The notes under the pieces are model-generated. The model had not been told where the DNA came from and ran no database searches. It was given only the letters and a program-made list of their open reading frames with translations. From positions 2,283,527 to 2,347,526 of the forward strand of contig NZ_KB913017.1 in assembly GCF_000383975.1 (NCBI RefSeq): a DNA stretch of 64,000 bases, written 5' to 3'. The stretch comes from Natronorubrum tibetense GA33. GTDB lineage: Archaea > Halobacteriota > Halobacteria > Halobacteriales > Natrialbaceae. A program made the position numbers and the translations under genes. This document shows positions 27,146 to 36,074 of the stretch, piece by piece. The number at the start of each line of letters is the position of its first letter. Within the stretch, counting starts at the first letter, position 1.

Positions 27146-28080
27146 TCAGTACTCCGACTTCCGGTTTTCTATCCGTTTCTTGATGTTAGTTTCATCTGGA
27201 GTGACTGGCTTCACTCGAAGCTCTCCGAAACCGTACTTCGAGTGGTTCCCGACCCGAGTGAGTCCTGACATCGCAGTCTCCACCGGACGGGTGCCGTCGT
27301 AGCCGACGACCACGCCGTGATCGACGGTCTCCAACTCGTACACGTCGCCGCCCTCGATGACCTTCTCCAGGCGGTGGCGTAACTGCGCATCATCGTCTAC
27401 GCTCCACCACCACGGGATGTCCACGTTGTTCGCCTTCGGGTACTCCGACCGGAGCACGAACGGCGTCACTAGTTCGAGGATGAACGCCTCGCCGTCTTCG
27501 AGACGCGAGTAGTCCAGTGCCTCCAGGTCAACGACCTGCGTGTCTTTCAGCGTGGTCGTCCCGTAGCCATAGTTGCGTTTGCCTCCGAACTGGAGGCCAT
27601 CGAGCACGTCCTCACCGAGGGGTAGATGTCCAGGTCATCGGCGTGCAAGTAGGCGTTCACGTACCAACGCGTGGTCTGTTGCTGTTTCCGCGCGCCGTCG
27701 GGCCGGCCCATGATCGTCTCGTGAGCCAGCGCGGGCATCCCGCTCTGGAACCGGATGCCGTGAGCGTTCAGCCCGTCGCGGGGTCGGGTATCGAGCAGCC
27801 ACGGGTGGTCGGGGTGCCGGAAGAGGAACAGGTCGTCGTAGCTTTCCACGTCAGGGAGCGACGACCCCATGTACGGGCGAATCCCGCTCTGCGAGTGCTC
27901 CTCGGGAAATGTCCCGAACTGGCCGGGGACGAACATCCCGTGGCTGGCGTTGATGTGCTGGTGGACGTCGTGCTCCAGCTGCATCCCGAGCGCGTGATAG
28001 ATCGCGTTCCCGCTCACGTAGTACGGGTGCCCGAGGTAGTCCATGTCGAGTTCCCAATGAACCTGTTGGATGCGGGTCAC
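27146..28080 (-). pseudogene. RAMP-like protein, one-base frameshift
   Basis: Two overlapping frames join into one ~311-residue protein if one base is added to a G4 run at 27619-27622. Before it comes DDLDIYP; after it, LGEDVLDGLQFGGKRNYGYG. The N-terminal half starts with GTG at 28080 and has HPYYVSGNAIYHALGMQ, similar to RAMP insertion points. Two glycine-rich loops, GGKRNYGYG and GNHSKYGFGEL, resemble the G-loops of CRISPR RAMP proteins (Cas5/Cas6/Cas7 type). No CRISPR array or cas1/cas2 is in the window. The start overlaps the upstream gene's stop by 4 bp (GTGA), so the two form an operon. The shift may be a sequencing artefact or a true inactivation. Confidence 0.55.
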
Positions 28081-28502
28081 GCGTTCTTCCTCCGAGTTTC
28101 GAGATCCTCGATGTACTGGAGCGCGGTGCTCCAACTCCAGATCCGCCGGAGGTTCGCATCGAGCACCATGTCGTGCTTGTCGTGGTTGACGTCGAGCGGG
28201 TGCGCGGTGAGACGCTTCCACGCCGACGCCCACGACCGCCACGGACGGCTTCCAAGGCGCGCCCACGGGTTCCCGCCCGCGCTCTCGTCGATTCGAAGCG
28301 CGAAGCGATCGCCCGCGTAGACCGTGCGGTGGGGCACGATCTCCCCGGCGTCCACGACCAGGAGGAGATCGGCGAACTCGTGACCGGCGTGGTAGTTGTC
28401 CAAGAGCGCCGCCACGAGCAGTGTGTGATACTTCAGGCTCGTGTACGGGTAGTAGAGTACCGACAGGTCGGACAGTGGCTCGAGGCCCACCCGTTCGTTC
28501 AC
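28077..28502 (-). CDS. Unknown partner protein of the RAMP-like cassette
   Basis: This 141-residue protein has a GTG start at 28502. LSVLYYPYTSLKYHTLLVAALLDNYH opens with a helical segment, and FADLLLVVDAGEIVPHRTVYAG resembles a beta-hairpin. The C-terminal part is Trp- and Arg-rich (RPWRSWASAWKRL), perhaps nucleic-acid-binding. Its stop overlaps the GTG of the RAMP-like gene by four bases. I know no family for it. It diverges from the flanking genes and abuts a truncated membrane gene on the other strand, so the pair looks inserted. Confidence 0.55.
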   Translation of the reverse strand: MNERVGLEPLSDLSVLYYPYTSLKYHTLLVAALLDNYHAGHEFADLLLVVDAGEIVPHRTVYAGDRFALRIDESAGGNPWARLGSRPWRSWASAWKRLTAHPLDVNHDKHDMVLDANLRRIWSWSTALQYIEDLETRRKNA

Positions 28503-28655
28503 GGTCTCGTTCTCGCGGTTGTCATTGGCTCGAGTTGGGCCGTCAGCTCGATCCTGATCGCCGGTCAGTCACCCCCGGAAGCGGCTCGGTACGGGCTCGC
28601 CGCCGGAATAGCCGCGTTCGTCGTCGCGGGTAGCGCCGCACTCGTTCGCCGGTAG
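28490..28655 (+). pseudogene. 3' fragment of a membrane-protein gene
   Basis: From about 28490 to the stop at 28655 the plus strand encodes HGLVLAVVIGSSWAVSSILI, then a polar loop AGQSPPEAARYG and AAGIAAFVVAGSAALVRR-stop. These are two convincing transmembrane helices. No ATG, GTG or TTG start precedes the first helix before the frame enters the antisense of the cassette gene. The 5' part of the original gene is therefore missing, most simply because the two-gene cassette replaced it. Confidence 0.45.
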
Positions 28656-28748
28656 ATTTCAGCGAGGAGAGTCGCGAGACGACGCGCCGCTCGGCGGGTT
28701 CGGCCTCGGAACCGCAACGCCTTACGCCCTCGGTCCCCGAACGCGAGT

Positions 28749-29228
28749 ATGAGCACGATTCGAGTCGTCTGGGGGACCGCATCCGGTCCCACGGCGATGT
28801 CGTCCTACGACGCCGCGCTCGCGGACGCCGGCGTCGAGAACTACAACCTCGTCTCGGTCTCCTCCGTGATCCCGGCGGATACCGACGTCGAAGCCGTCGG
28901 CACGGCCCCCGATCTCGGACCCGTCGGCGAGCGGCTGACCGTCGTCGAGGCTCGAGCCACCGTCGCCGGCCCCGGCCGAGCCAGCGCGGCGCTCGCGTGG
29001 TCCCAGTCAGTCGACGACGGGCCGGGGCTGTTCTACGAGACGTCCGGTGAGACGGACCGTGAGGATGTCGAACGACGCGTTCGCGAGGGGCTGGACGCGG
29101 GACAGGAGCTTCGAGACTGGGAGTTCACCGAACCGAGCGTCGCCGTCGAGAGCACGCGGGCCGAGTCGGGACGGCACACGACGGCGCTCGTCCTCGCCGT
29201 CTACGGCAAGAGCGAGCCGATCTGTTGA
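28749..29228 (+). CDS. Pyruvoyl-dependent arginine decarboxylase family protein
   Basis: This 159-residue protein resembles PvlArgDC, which makes agmatine from arginine for polyamine and archaeosine/agmatidine synthesis. NYNLVSVSSVIPADT holds the Ser-Ser (38-39) self-cleavage site that yields the pyruvoyl group. ASAALAWSQS and LFYETSGETDREDVERRV fit the beta subunit, with the catalytic Glu in the latter. The cytosolic proenzyme length agrees with other archaea. Start MSTIRVVWGTASG is at the usual position. Confidence 0.9.
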   Translation: MSTIRVVWGTASGPTAMSSYDAALADAGVENYNLVSVSSVIPADTDVEAVGTAPDLGPVGERLTVVEARATVAGPGRASAALAWSQSVDDGPGLFYETSGETDREDVERRVREGLDAGQELRDWEFTEPSVAVESTRAESGRHTTALVLAVYGKSEPIC

Positions 29229-29367
29229 ACGATACCGACGATCGATGCCACCGAACGGGACCGTTGACCGCCCCCGAGTCATCCATCGGGTGTAAACAGC
29301 CCGCTTTGATTGTCCGAAGGCGAATCCTTTTCACCTGCCAGCGCATTGTGACCGGCACACACATCTT

Positions 29368-29766
29368 ATGAACGGAAATACGCCGTACGCAGGGCTGCCG
29401 GGAGAGACGGGTGCTGGTCAGCGCGCCGCGGCGGACGTTCCGGACCTCTCGAGGGATCAAAAACGACTGCTTCACCGCGATGTCTCGCGGATCGCCGCCC
29501 GAACCCGCGAGTTCCTTCCCAGCGAGTACGTCGTCGACTCCGACGTCTCGAGCGGGATGACCGGTCCTCAGGTCACCGTTGCCGTCCGTCCACCGGTGGG
29601 TCACGCGGTCAGTGCCGGATTTACGCCGGACCTCGAGGATCTCGCGGCCGGTGAGGATGTCATCACGGCTGACGAGCGGAGCGAGGTGGCCCGGGGGCTG
29701 GCCGCCAGCGCGGCACTGCAGGTCAAACAGGCGGTCAGCAACAACGTGACGCCGACCGGGAAGTAG
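29368..29766 (+). CDS. DUF5811-type haloarchaeal protein
   Basis: This 132-residue cytoplasmic protein starts MNGNTPYAGLPGETGAGQRA and contains PDLSRDQKRLLHRDVSRIAART. It agrees with the haloarchaeal DUF5811 family as I remember it. The VTVAVRPPVGHAVSAGFTP segment is a beta-strand pair. Function is unknown. It follows the arginine decarboxylase by 139 bp on the same strand. An AT-rich region begins right after its stop. Confidence 0.7.
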   Translation: MNGNTPYAGLPGETGAGQRAAADVPDLSRDQKRLLHRDVSRIAARTREFLPSEYVVDSDVSSGMTGPQVTVAVRPPVGHAVSAGFTPDLEDLAAGEDVITADERSEVARGLAASAALQVKQAVSNNVTPTGK

Positions 29767-29895
29767 TTGCGGTTCTGTTGGGTTTCGAGTACGTTCGCTC
29801 GCTGAGCGAATTTATCACCGGTACCCTGAGGATTCAGCGTCGAATCCATCGAGACTCATCGTAATATATTTACAAATTCGAACTAATAGAAAGGC

Positions 29896-30363
29896 GTGAA
29901 AGTTCCTGCCATCCAATCCAGTATTAGCCGAGTCACCACAGCAAAGAGGTGGAATCGGCCGTGGTTGTATTATATTGGGGGGCTGTTCGCGCTATTCAAT
30001 GCGTACTTCCACGCCAGAATTCTCGGCGACGCTATCTTCGGAGACGTTTCCGTTCATGGCGTACCGATAGACGTAGCGAGTGGGGGTACGTTCGTACTAC
30101 TCGTTGGTATCCTGTTCACCGCAGTTGTCCTCGTTGATTACCGCTGGAGTAACCGGTTTCCAGACCTCGATTTGCGTGGTGCATTTGGGGCGATAGCAGT
30201 AACAACGTTCTTGCTGGCTGCTTTCGGATGGCTCGTAGCTATCCTTTTGATAGAGGCATCGGTCGGATTTCCTCAGGATGGAATCGTAGGTGTGTTAGCC
30301 AACAGTGTTTCGTTTAATCTAGTTCTCCTCGGTGCGAGCACGGTTCTTTTGCGGCATAGCTGA
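29896..30363 (+). CDS. Membrane protein in an AT-rich island
   Basis: This 155-residue protein, with a GTG start, carries four predicted membrane helices (residues ~25-42, 63-82, 96-116 and 129-150). The DNA uses noticeably more A/T at third positions than the flanking genes, and the surrounding intergenic DNA (29767-29895 and 30364-30560) is likewise AT-rich. This suggests recent acquisition. No recognised domain is present. The upstream AATATATTTACAAATT stretch around 29863-29880 can serve as TATA element. Confidence 0.6.
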   Translation: MKVPAIQSSISRVTTAKRWNRPWLYYIGGLFALFNAYFHARILGDAIFGDVSVHGVPIDVASGGTFVLLVGILFTAVVLVDYRWSNRFPDLDLRGAFGAIAVTTFLLAAFGWLVAILLIEASVGFPQDGIVGVLANSVSFNLVLLGASTVLLRHS

Positions 30364-30560
30364 CTCGAATCTCACTCTGGTGCGCTTGGATCGAAGCTGG
30401 CGACCCCAGAGTAGTTAGTTCATATCCCCCGTATTCACGGGAATTCCCGATAACTTACCATGAGGCCGGAGTTGGTGCGGTATGTACGTACCCTCTACTG
30501 AACGAATACTCCGCGACCATCTTCCAGAGACGGATTCGACGACCGTGCGTAGCGATGGAA

Positions 30561-30950
30561 TCAGTACAATAACTGCTCGAGTTGATGCCGTCGCCGTTCG
30601 AGATCGATCTTCGGCTCGAGTTCGGGATCGTCGACGAGCCGATCGAGCACCAGCAGCGGGTCCGTTCCCGCGCGTTCGACGGCCTCGAGTAGCTCCTCGA
30701 TCGCCGCCCGGTTCGTCGCGAGCGACGAGCACAGACCCAGCGCGAGCGCGAGCGGAATCGCCGCCTCGCCGCTCGGGAAGGCGTTGCTCACGCTGGTGAA
30801 ATCGGGCTCCTCGAGCACCTCGTCCGCCGGTTCGACGGTGAGACAACGCGTACAGCACGTTGCGGCCGACGCCTGCGCCGGCGCGTACTCGCGATACTGC
30901 TCGGGAACCGAAAACGAGACCGTCGGCGAATCACAGATAGAACAGGCCAT
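30561..30950 (-). CDS. DUF6276-type zinc-finger-like protein
   Basis: This 129-residue haloarchaeal protein has an N-terminal CSICDSP and a CCTRCL pair around residues 32-36, consistent with a four-Cys zinc ribbon. The second half is helical: FPSGEAAIPLALALGLCSSL resembles the DUF6276 family. It lies 21 bp downstream of atpD on the same strand, so it is probably cotranscribed with it. The role is unknown. Confidence 0.65.
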   Translation of the reverse strand: MACSICDSPTVSFSVPEQYREYAPAQASAATCCTRCLTVEPADEVLEEPDFTSVSNAFPSGEAAIPLALALGLCSSLATNRAAIEELLEAVERAGTDPLLVLDRLVDDPELEPKIDLERRRHQLEQLLY

Positions 30951-30971
30951 GAGAGAGATCGTCGGAACCGA

Positions 30972-31712
30972 TCAGTCGCCGCCCGGCACACCGCCCGCAG
31001 TCGACTGCTCCATGTCGGGTTCGGTCTCGTCTTCGGTGTCGGAGGCCGCTTCGTCCTCCGCTTCGGCCTCTCGCTCTGCTTTCTCCTCGGCTTCTTTCTT
31101 CTCTTTGATTTTCTTCAGGCGGAAGGTCTCTTCGCGTTCTTGCTCCTCGAGTTTCTGTTCGATGTATTCCTGGTTGTCATAGAGGTCGGGCAGGAGTTTG
31201 AACTCGAGGGCGTTGACGCGCCGTTTGGTCGTCTCGATCTCCCGGAGCATCTTCTTCATCGCCGTCTCGACCTCGGCGGCGAGGATGATGCTCTCGAGGA
31301 GGTCCTCGTAGGCCTCGGCGGCCTCGTCGATGCGGGCGGAGGTTCCCATGATCCCGTAGCCGCGCTGGTCGAGGCTCTTCGAGACGCGGGAGGACTCGAT
31401 TTGGGGAACGACGACGCCCATGATGTTTTTCGACTCGGTGGTGATCTCGGGGTGTTCCTGCAGCGCAGCGGCGGCCCCGCGGACCGCGACGTCGCCCTCC
31501 ATGGCCCGAGCCATGTTGATTTTCTTCTGGGCGTCCTCGTAGTCCTGCGCGAGGTCGCCGCGGACATCCTGGGCCTTATCCAGGATATCCATGAACTCCA
31601 TGATCAGCCCGTCCCGTTTCTTCTCGAGTGTCCCGTGCCCCCGCTCGGAGAGTTCGATGCGATCCTCGATCTCCATCAGGTTCTTGCGGGTGGGCTTGAC
31701 GTCCTTGGCCAT
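30972..31712 (-). CDS. atpD: A-type ATP synthase subunit D
   Basis: This 246-residue protein is the central-shaft subunit of the A1 motor. [20 protein letters not shown] starts the antiparallel coiled coil that fits inside the A3B3 ring, and [20 protein letters not shown] is the conserved return helix. The C-terminus from ~residue 205 is an acidic Glu/Asp tail, a haloarchaeal extension. It is separated from the other atp genes by about 2.9 kb carrying an acyl-CoA ligase and a lipoprotein on the same strand. Confidence 0.95.
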   Translation of the reverse strand: MAKDVKPTRKNLMEIEDRIELSERGHGTLEKKRDGLIMEFMDILDKAQDVRGDLAQDYEDAQKKINMARAMEGDVAVRGAAAALQEHPEITTESKNIMGVVVPQIESSRVSKSLDQRGYGIMGTSARIDEAAEAYEDLLESIILAAEVETAMKKMLREIETTKRRVNALEFKLLPDLYDNQEYIEQKLEEQEREETFRLKKIKEKKEAEEKAEREAEAEDEAASDTEDETEPDMEQSTAGGVPGGD

Positions 31713-31821
31713 CTTGTGGGGGGATTGCGCCCCCAGTCGGATAACTGTTTACAGTTTCCCTGGCCGCTGCGGCCGTGGGACGGCACTCGAGGACGTGAAA
31801 TCGCTTCGATCGGAGTTCTGC

Positions 31822-33435
31822 TTACCCCTGTCCGACCATTCGATCTTCGTCCTCCCACTCCTCCTGACGGAGTTCGTACTTCTGGATCTTGCCGGTCGCG
31901 GTTGTCGGCAGCTCCTCGACGAACTCGATCTCCCGCACCACCTTGTACCCCGCGAGGTTGTCCCGCGTAAAGTCGACGAGGTCGTCGACAGTCACGCCCG
32001 GGTCGTCCGGATCGCCGCTCTCGGGCACGACGAACGCCTTCGGTGTCTCACCCCACTGGTCGCTGGGGGCCGGGATGACCGCCACGTCGGATATTTCGGG
32101 GTGGTCGAACAGCGTGTCCTCGAGTTCGATGCTCGAGATGTTCTCGCCGCCGGAGATGATGATGTCTTTCTTGCGGTCCTGGATCGAGATCATCCCGTTT
32201 TCGTCGACGGTCGCGAGGTCGCCCATGTGGTAGTAGCCCTCGACGCGATCGGTAAAGGCCTCCTCGGTCTCCTCGGGCTTGTTCCAGTACTTCTCCATGA
32301 CCTGATTGCCTCTGACGACGATCTCACCGATCGAGGCGTCGTCGCGGGCCACGTCGGTACCGTCCTCGTCGACGACGCGGATTTCCGTGCCGAGGAAGCC
32401 GATTCCCTGCCGTTTCTTGATCGCGAACCGATCACCGCTGTCGTCGTCGAACGTCCGTCGAGCGTCGGAGGTCGTGATCAGCGGTCCGGTCTCGGTCGCG
32501 CCGTAGACGTGTTTCAGGTACCAGCCGAACTCGTCCTCGACGGTGCGGATGGTTGCCTCCGGCGGCGCTGATCCGGCGGTCGCGATTCGGATGTCGTTCT
32601 CGCCCGTCGTTGTGGGGTCGTTTTCCTCGTAGTAGTCACTCAGCATGTTCAGCACCGTCGGCGCACAACACATGTAGGAGATGTCCTCCTTTCGGACCGA
32701 CTCGAAGATGTCCCCGGCGTCGACGCCGCGGGTACAGACGTGTTTCGCGCCCATGCCGGTGATCGCGTAGATGTGGCCCCAACCGTTGACGTGGAACATC
32801 GGCAACGTCCAGAGGTAGCTGTCGTCGTCGCGAATCTCCTGGTGGATGCTGATCAGGTACGCGTGGAGCGTCTCCGCGCGGTGGGTCCGACAGACGCCTT
32901 TCGGGTCGCCAGTGGTCCCGGAGGTGTAGTTGATGGTGATGATCTCGTCCTCGTGCATCTCGGGGCGGTCGTACTCGGTGCCCGCCGCCTCGAGGACATC
33001 GTCGAACTCCTCCCATTCACCGTCGACACTTTCAGCGTCGTTCGTAATGAACGTCTCCGCCGGCACCTCCTCCCGGATCGGCTCGATCTTATCCGCGAAG
33101 TCGTAATCCGCGTAGACCGCGTCGACCTCCGCGTCCTCGAGCATGTAGGAGAAATCGTCCGGCGTCAGCCGGTAGTTCAGCGGCATATGGATCGCCCCGG
33201 TCTGCATCGTCCCGTAGGCCGCCTCGAGGTGGTAGTGCGTGTTTGGATCCAGGACGGCGACGCGATCGCCCTTCTCGATGCCGCGTTCCTGTAACGCCGC
33301 CGAGAACCGGTCGGCGCGCTCCCCCAGTTCGCCGTAGGTGAACCGTTCACCCGTCGTGGCGACGACCGCTTCGTCGTCGCCGTAGTGGGTCCGCGCCCGG
33401 TCGAGAAAGTCCGTCGTAAGCAATGGCTTGTGCAT
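31822..33435 (-). CDS. Acyl-CoA synthetase (AMP-forming)
   Basis: This 537-residue ANL-superfamily ligase activates a carboxylic acid via acyl-AMP to acyl-CoA. Family motifs are INYTSGTTGDPKGV (P-loop A3), YGATETGPL (A5), YHMGDLATVDENG (A7), DRKKDIIISGGENISS (A8) and TATGKIQKYELR (A10, catalytic Lys). It resembles medium/long-chain fatty acyl-CoA ligases of the FadD3/AlkK type. The substrate cannot be fixed from sequence. It sits between atpD and a lipoprotein gene, all minus strand. Confidence 0.9.
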   Translation of the reverse strand: MHKPLLTTDFLDRARTHYGDDEAVVATTGERFTYGELGERADRFSAALQERGIEKGDRVAVLDPNTHYHLEAAYGTMQTGAIHMPLNYRLTPDDFSYMLEDAEVDAVYADYDFADKIEPIREEVPAETFITNDAESVDGEWEEFDDVLEAAGTEYDRPEMHEDEIITINYTSGTTGDPKGVCRTHRAETLHAYLISIHQEIRDDDSYLWTLPMFHVNGWGHIYAITGMGAKHVCTRGVDAGDIFESVRKEDISYMCCAPTVLNMLSDYYEENDPTTTGENDIRIATAGSAPPEATIRTVEDEFGWYLKHVYGATETGPLITTSDARRTFDDDSGDRFAIKKRQGIGFLGTEIRVVDEDGTDVARDDASIGEIVVRGNQVMEKYWNKPEETEEAFTDRVEGYYHMGDLATVDENGMISIQDRKKDIIISGGENISSIELEDTLFDHPEISDVAVIPAPSDQWGETPKAFVVPESGDPDDPGVTVDDLVDFTRDNLAGYKVVREIEFVEELPTTATGKIQKYELRQEEWEDEDRMVGQG

Positions 33436-33573
33436 TTATATCACACCACTTGACCCTTCACCGACGAACCCTACAGAAGTTTCGGTCGCTCGACGTTCGG
33501 CGAGCGTCTCGAGCATGCGACGTATCGCAGATATCGAATGGGCGGAGACGGCCTAATTCCTCCAGACTCGAGG

Positions 33574-34512
33574 TCAGTTTCTGACGATACGAATTTCCGG
33601 GTTCGGCTGCTCGTCGATATAGTAGCTGTCGGACGGCGGGAGCACGTCCAGTTCGACCGTCCCGATATCCTGCTCGTCGCGAAGCGATTGCCGGCCGTCG
33701 AAATTCAACACCGCCTGGTGGTCCTCGAGGTCGTCGTAGGTACCTTCGAGGTCGTCGGGAACGGCACCCGTCTCGGCGTCGAGAACGCCCTCGAGTTGTG
33801 CCGATCCGCCGGTAGCGATCACCGTCGCGCCCGGCACGATCTCCCCGTTCTCGTCGACGACCGAGACGACGACTTCCGCGTCTTCCCCGCTCGCGTCCGC
33901 GTCTACGAGCTGATCATCCTCGGCGATTTTGACCGTTACCTCGGTGTCTGAGACGGATACATCGACGACGCCGGCGTACCACGTCCCCTCGATCTCGAGG
34001 GCAAGGACGTCTATCAACTCCGATACTGCCTCCTCATCGGCCTCGAGGTCGAGTTCGTAGGTGAGCCACTCGCCGTCCGTCACTTCGGCGTCCAGTTCGC
34101 CGTCGGCCGCCTCGATCACGTCGTGGTCGTCGGCCGACTCTGCACAGTTCGCGGCCGTGAGATCGTAGTCCTCGACGGCGTCCGCGAACCGATCCTCGAG
34201 ATACTCGACGAAGTACTCCCGGTCGTGCTCCGCGAGATGCTCGTGGGGGTAGTACTCGCTGGCCGCCTCGAACTCTCCGTCGAAGGTCGTCTCGAGGAAC
34301 CCGGTGCCAGCTTCGCAGGCGGTCGCGTACGTTTCGTCGCCGTTGGAGGGATCGTCGTTGCCGTTTTCGGGACCGCTTCCGGCGTCGGATGGAGCCTCGT
34401 CATCGTCGCTCGACTCGCTACCGAACTCGTCGAGACAGCCGGCGACGCCGACCGTTAGACTGCCAGCTGCCGCTGTGGAGAGCAACCGTCGCCGCGAAAT
34501 ACGATCGTCCAT
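33574..34512 (-). CDS. Tat-exported lipoprotein with acidic linker
   Basis: This 312-residue protein has MDDRISRRRLLSTAAAGSLTVGVAGCLDE, a twin-arginine lipobox signal (VAGC). An Asp/Ser/Gly/Asn-rich linker follows to ~residue 60. The folded part has an ~100-residue alpha/beta region of NTF2-like or DUF3887-like pattern (FLETTFDGEFEAASEYYPHE), then Ig/carboxypeptidase-regulatory-like beta strands (VSVVDENGEIVPGATVIATGG). It is likely anchored outside the membrane. Its role, and any relation to the flanking ATP synthase genes, are unknown. Confidence 0.7.
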   Translation of the reverse strand: MDDRISRRRLLSTAAAGSLTVGVAGCLDEFGSESSDDDEAPSDAGSGPENGNDDPSNGDETYATACEAGTGFLETTFDGEFEAASEYYPHEHLAEHDREYFVEYLEDRFADAVEDYDLTAANCAESADDHDVIEAADGELDAEVTDGEWLTYELDLEADEEAVSELIDVLALEIEGTWYAGVVDVSVSDTEVTVKIAEDDQLVDADASGEDAEVVVSVVDENGEIVPGATVIATGGSAQLEGVLDAETGAVPDDLEGTYDDLEDHQAVLNFDGRQSLRDEQDIGTVELDVLPPSDSYYIDEQPNPEIRIVRN

Positions 34513-34653
34513 ACAAATTCATGTTTGCTGGAAAGAAATAACTATTGTCATTAAATCCAGGCCGTCAGCTTCCAGCTTCCCCCCGAGCCGGCCGACCGAC
34601 TACCGGGATGAGTGAATCGAGAGAAACGGAACGACAAAACGAAACCGCGTCGA

Positions 34654-36072
34654 TCAGTCGGCCGAGACTTCGGCGGCTTCCGTCTCGTCTTCGCGGTAGT
34701 GCTCTGCGATGAGGTCCTCGTCGATCCGGTTGAGGGACTCTTTCGGGAGTTCCGACAGGAGATCCCAGCCGAGTTCGATCGTATCGTCGATCGAGCGGTT
34801 GTTGTCGTACCCCTGCTGGATGAACTCCTCCTCGAACCGGTCGGCGAAGTCGAGGTACTTGTTGTCCAGTTCGGAGAGCGCTTCGCGACCGACAATGTTC
34901 ACGAGGTCGCGCAGGTCCTCACCCTCGGCGTACGCGGCGTACATCTGGTCGGAGACGTCAGCGTGATCTTCACGGGTGAGTCCCTCGCCGATACCGTCGT
35001 CCATCAGCCGCGAGAGCGATGGCAGGACGTTGATCGGCGGCTCGATCCCCTGGCTGTTCAGGTCCCGATCCATCACGATCTGGCCTTCCGTAATGTAGCC
35101 GGTCAGGTCCGGAATCGGGTGGGTGTCGTCGTCGCCGGGCATCGTCAGGATCGGAATCTGCGTCACCGACCCCTCCTTGCCTTCGATTCGACCGGCGCGC
35201 TCGTAGAGCTGTGCCAGGTCGGTGTACATGTATCCGGGGTAACCACGCCGACCCGGAACCTCCTCACGTGCCGCACCGATCTCACGAAGCGCCTCGCAGT
35301 AGTTCGTGATGTCGGTGAGGATGACGAGCACGTGGTAGCCTTTCTCGAAGGCGAGGTACTCCGCCGTCGTCAGGGCGAGTCGCGGCGTGACCGTCCGCTC
35401 GACTGCGGGGTCGTCCGCGAGGTTCATGAAGACGACCGAACGCTCGAGCGCGCCGGTGCGCTCGAAGTCGTCCATGAACTCGTTTGCTTCCTCGGCGGTA
35501 ATTCCCATCGCACCGAAGATGACTGCGAACTCCGACCCCTCGTCGTCGTCGCCTTCCTCTTCCTCGGGCACCGACGCCTGACGGGCGATCTGGAGCGCGA
35601 GGTCGTTGTGGGGGAGTCCGGATCCGGAGAAGATCGGGAGCTTCTGGCCACGAACGAGCGTGTTCATGCCGTCGATGCCGGAGACGCCGGTCTGGATGAA
35701 CTCCTCGGGATACTCTCGGGAGTACGGGTTGATTGCCTTGCCGACGATGTCAATGCGCTCGTCGGGGACGATTTCCGGGCCGCCGTCGATCGGGTTGCCG
35801 GAGCCGTCGAGCACCCGTCCGAGGAGATCCTCGGTGACGGGCATCTTCATCGTCTCGCCCAGGAACCGAACGGAGGCGTTGCGGTCGATACCGCCCGTCC
35901 CCTCGAACACCTGGATCGAGACGACGCCTTCGCTCGATTCCAGCACCTGTCCGCGCAGCGTTCGTCCGTCGTCGGTTTCGATCTCGACGATCTCGTCGTA
36001 GCCGACCGGTTCGTCGACCTCGGCGAACACCAGCGGGCCGCTGATCTCCGTGATTGTTTGGTACTCTTTCAT
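34654..36072 (-). CDS. atpB: A-type ATP synthase subunit B
   Basis: This 472-residue non-catalytic nucleotide-binding subunit starts [16 protein letters not shown], the standard N-terminus. It has [20 protein letters not shown] in place of a Walker A motif, as expected for B subunits, and [23 protein letters not shown]. It alternates with A in the A3B3 hexamer. Only two bases separate its ATG from the atpA stop codon, which indicates translational coupling. The last ~25 residues are acidic. Confidence 0.97.
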   Translation of the reverse strand: MKEYQTITEISGPLVFAEVDEPVGYDEIVEIETDDGRTLRGQVLESSEGVVSIQVFEGTGGIDRNASVRFLGETMKMPVTEDLLGRVLDGSGNPIDGGPEIVPDERIDIVGKAINPYSREYPEEFIQTGVSGIDGMNTLVRGQKLPIFSGSGLPHNDLALQIARQASVPEEEEGDDDEGSEFAVIFGAMGITAEEANEFMDDFERTGALERSVVFMNLADDPAVERTVTPRLALTTAEYLAFEKGYHVLVILTDITNYCEALREIGAAREEVPGRRGYPGYMYTDLAQLYERAGRIEGKEGSVTQIPILTMPGDDDTHPIPDLTGYITEGQIVMDRDLNSQGIEPPINVLPSLSRLMDDGIGEGLTREDHADVSDQMYAAYAEGEDLRDLVNIVGREALSELDNKYLDFADRFEEEFIQQGYDNNRSIDDTIELGWDLLSELPKESLNRIDEDLIAEHYREDETEAAEVSAD

Positions 36073-36074
36073 CG

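Noticed and set aside
28503-28566. Upstream extension of the 141-residue cassette gene
   Set aside because: The minus frame remains open to a TGA near 28570 but has no start codon, and it is antisense to the membrane-helix fragment.
27065-28750. CRISPR array near the RAMP-like cassette
   Set aside because: No regularly spaced direct repeats are visible in the flanks; the gaps are too short for an array.
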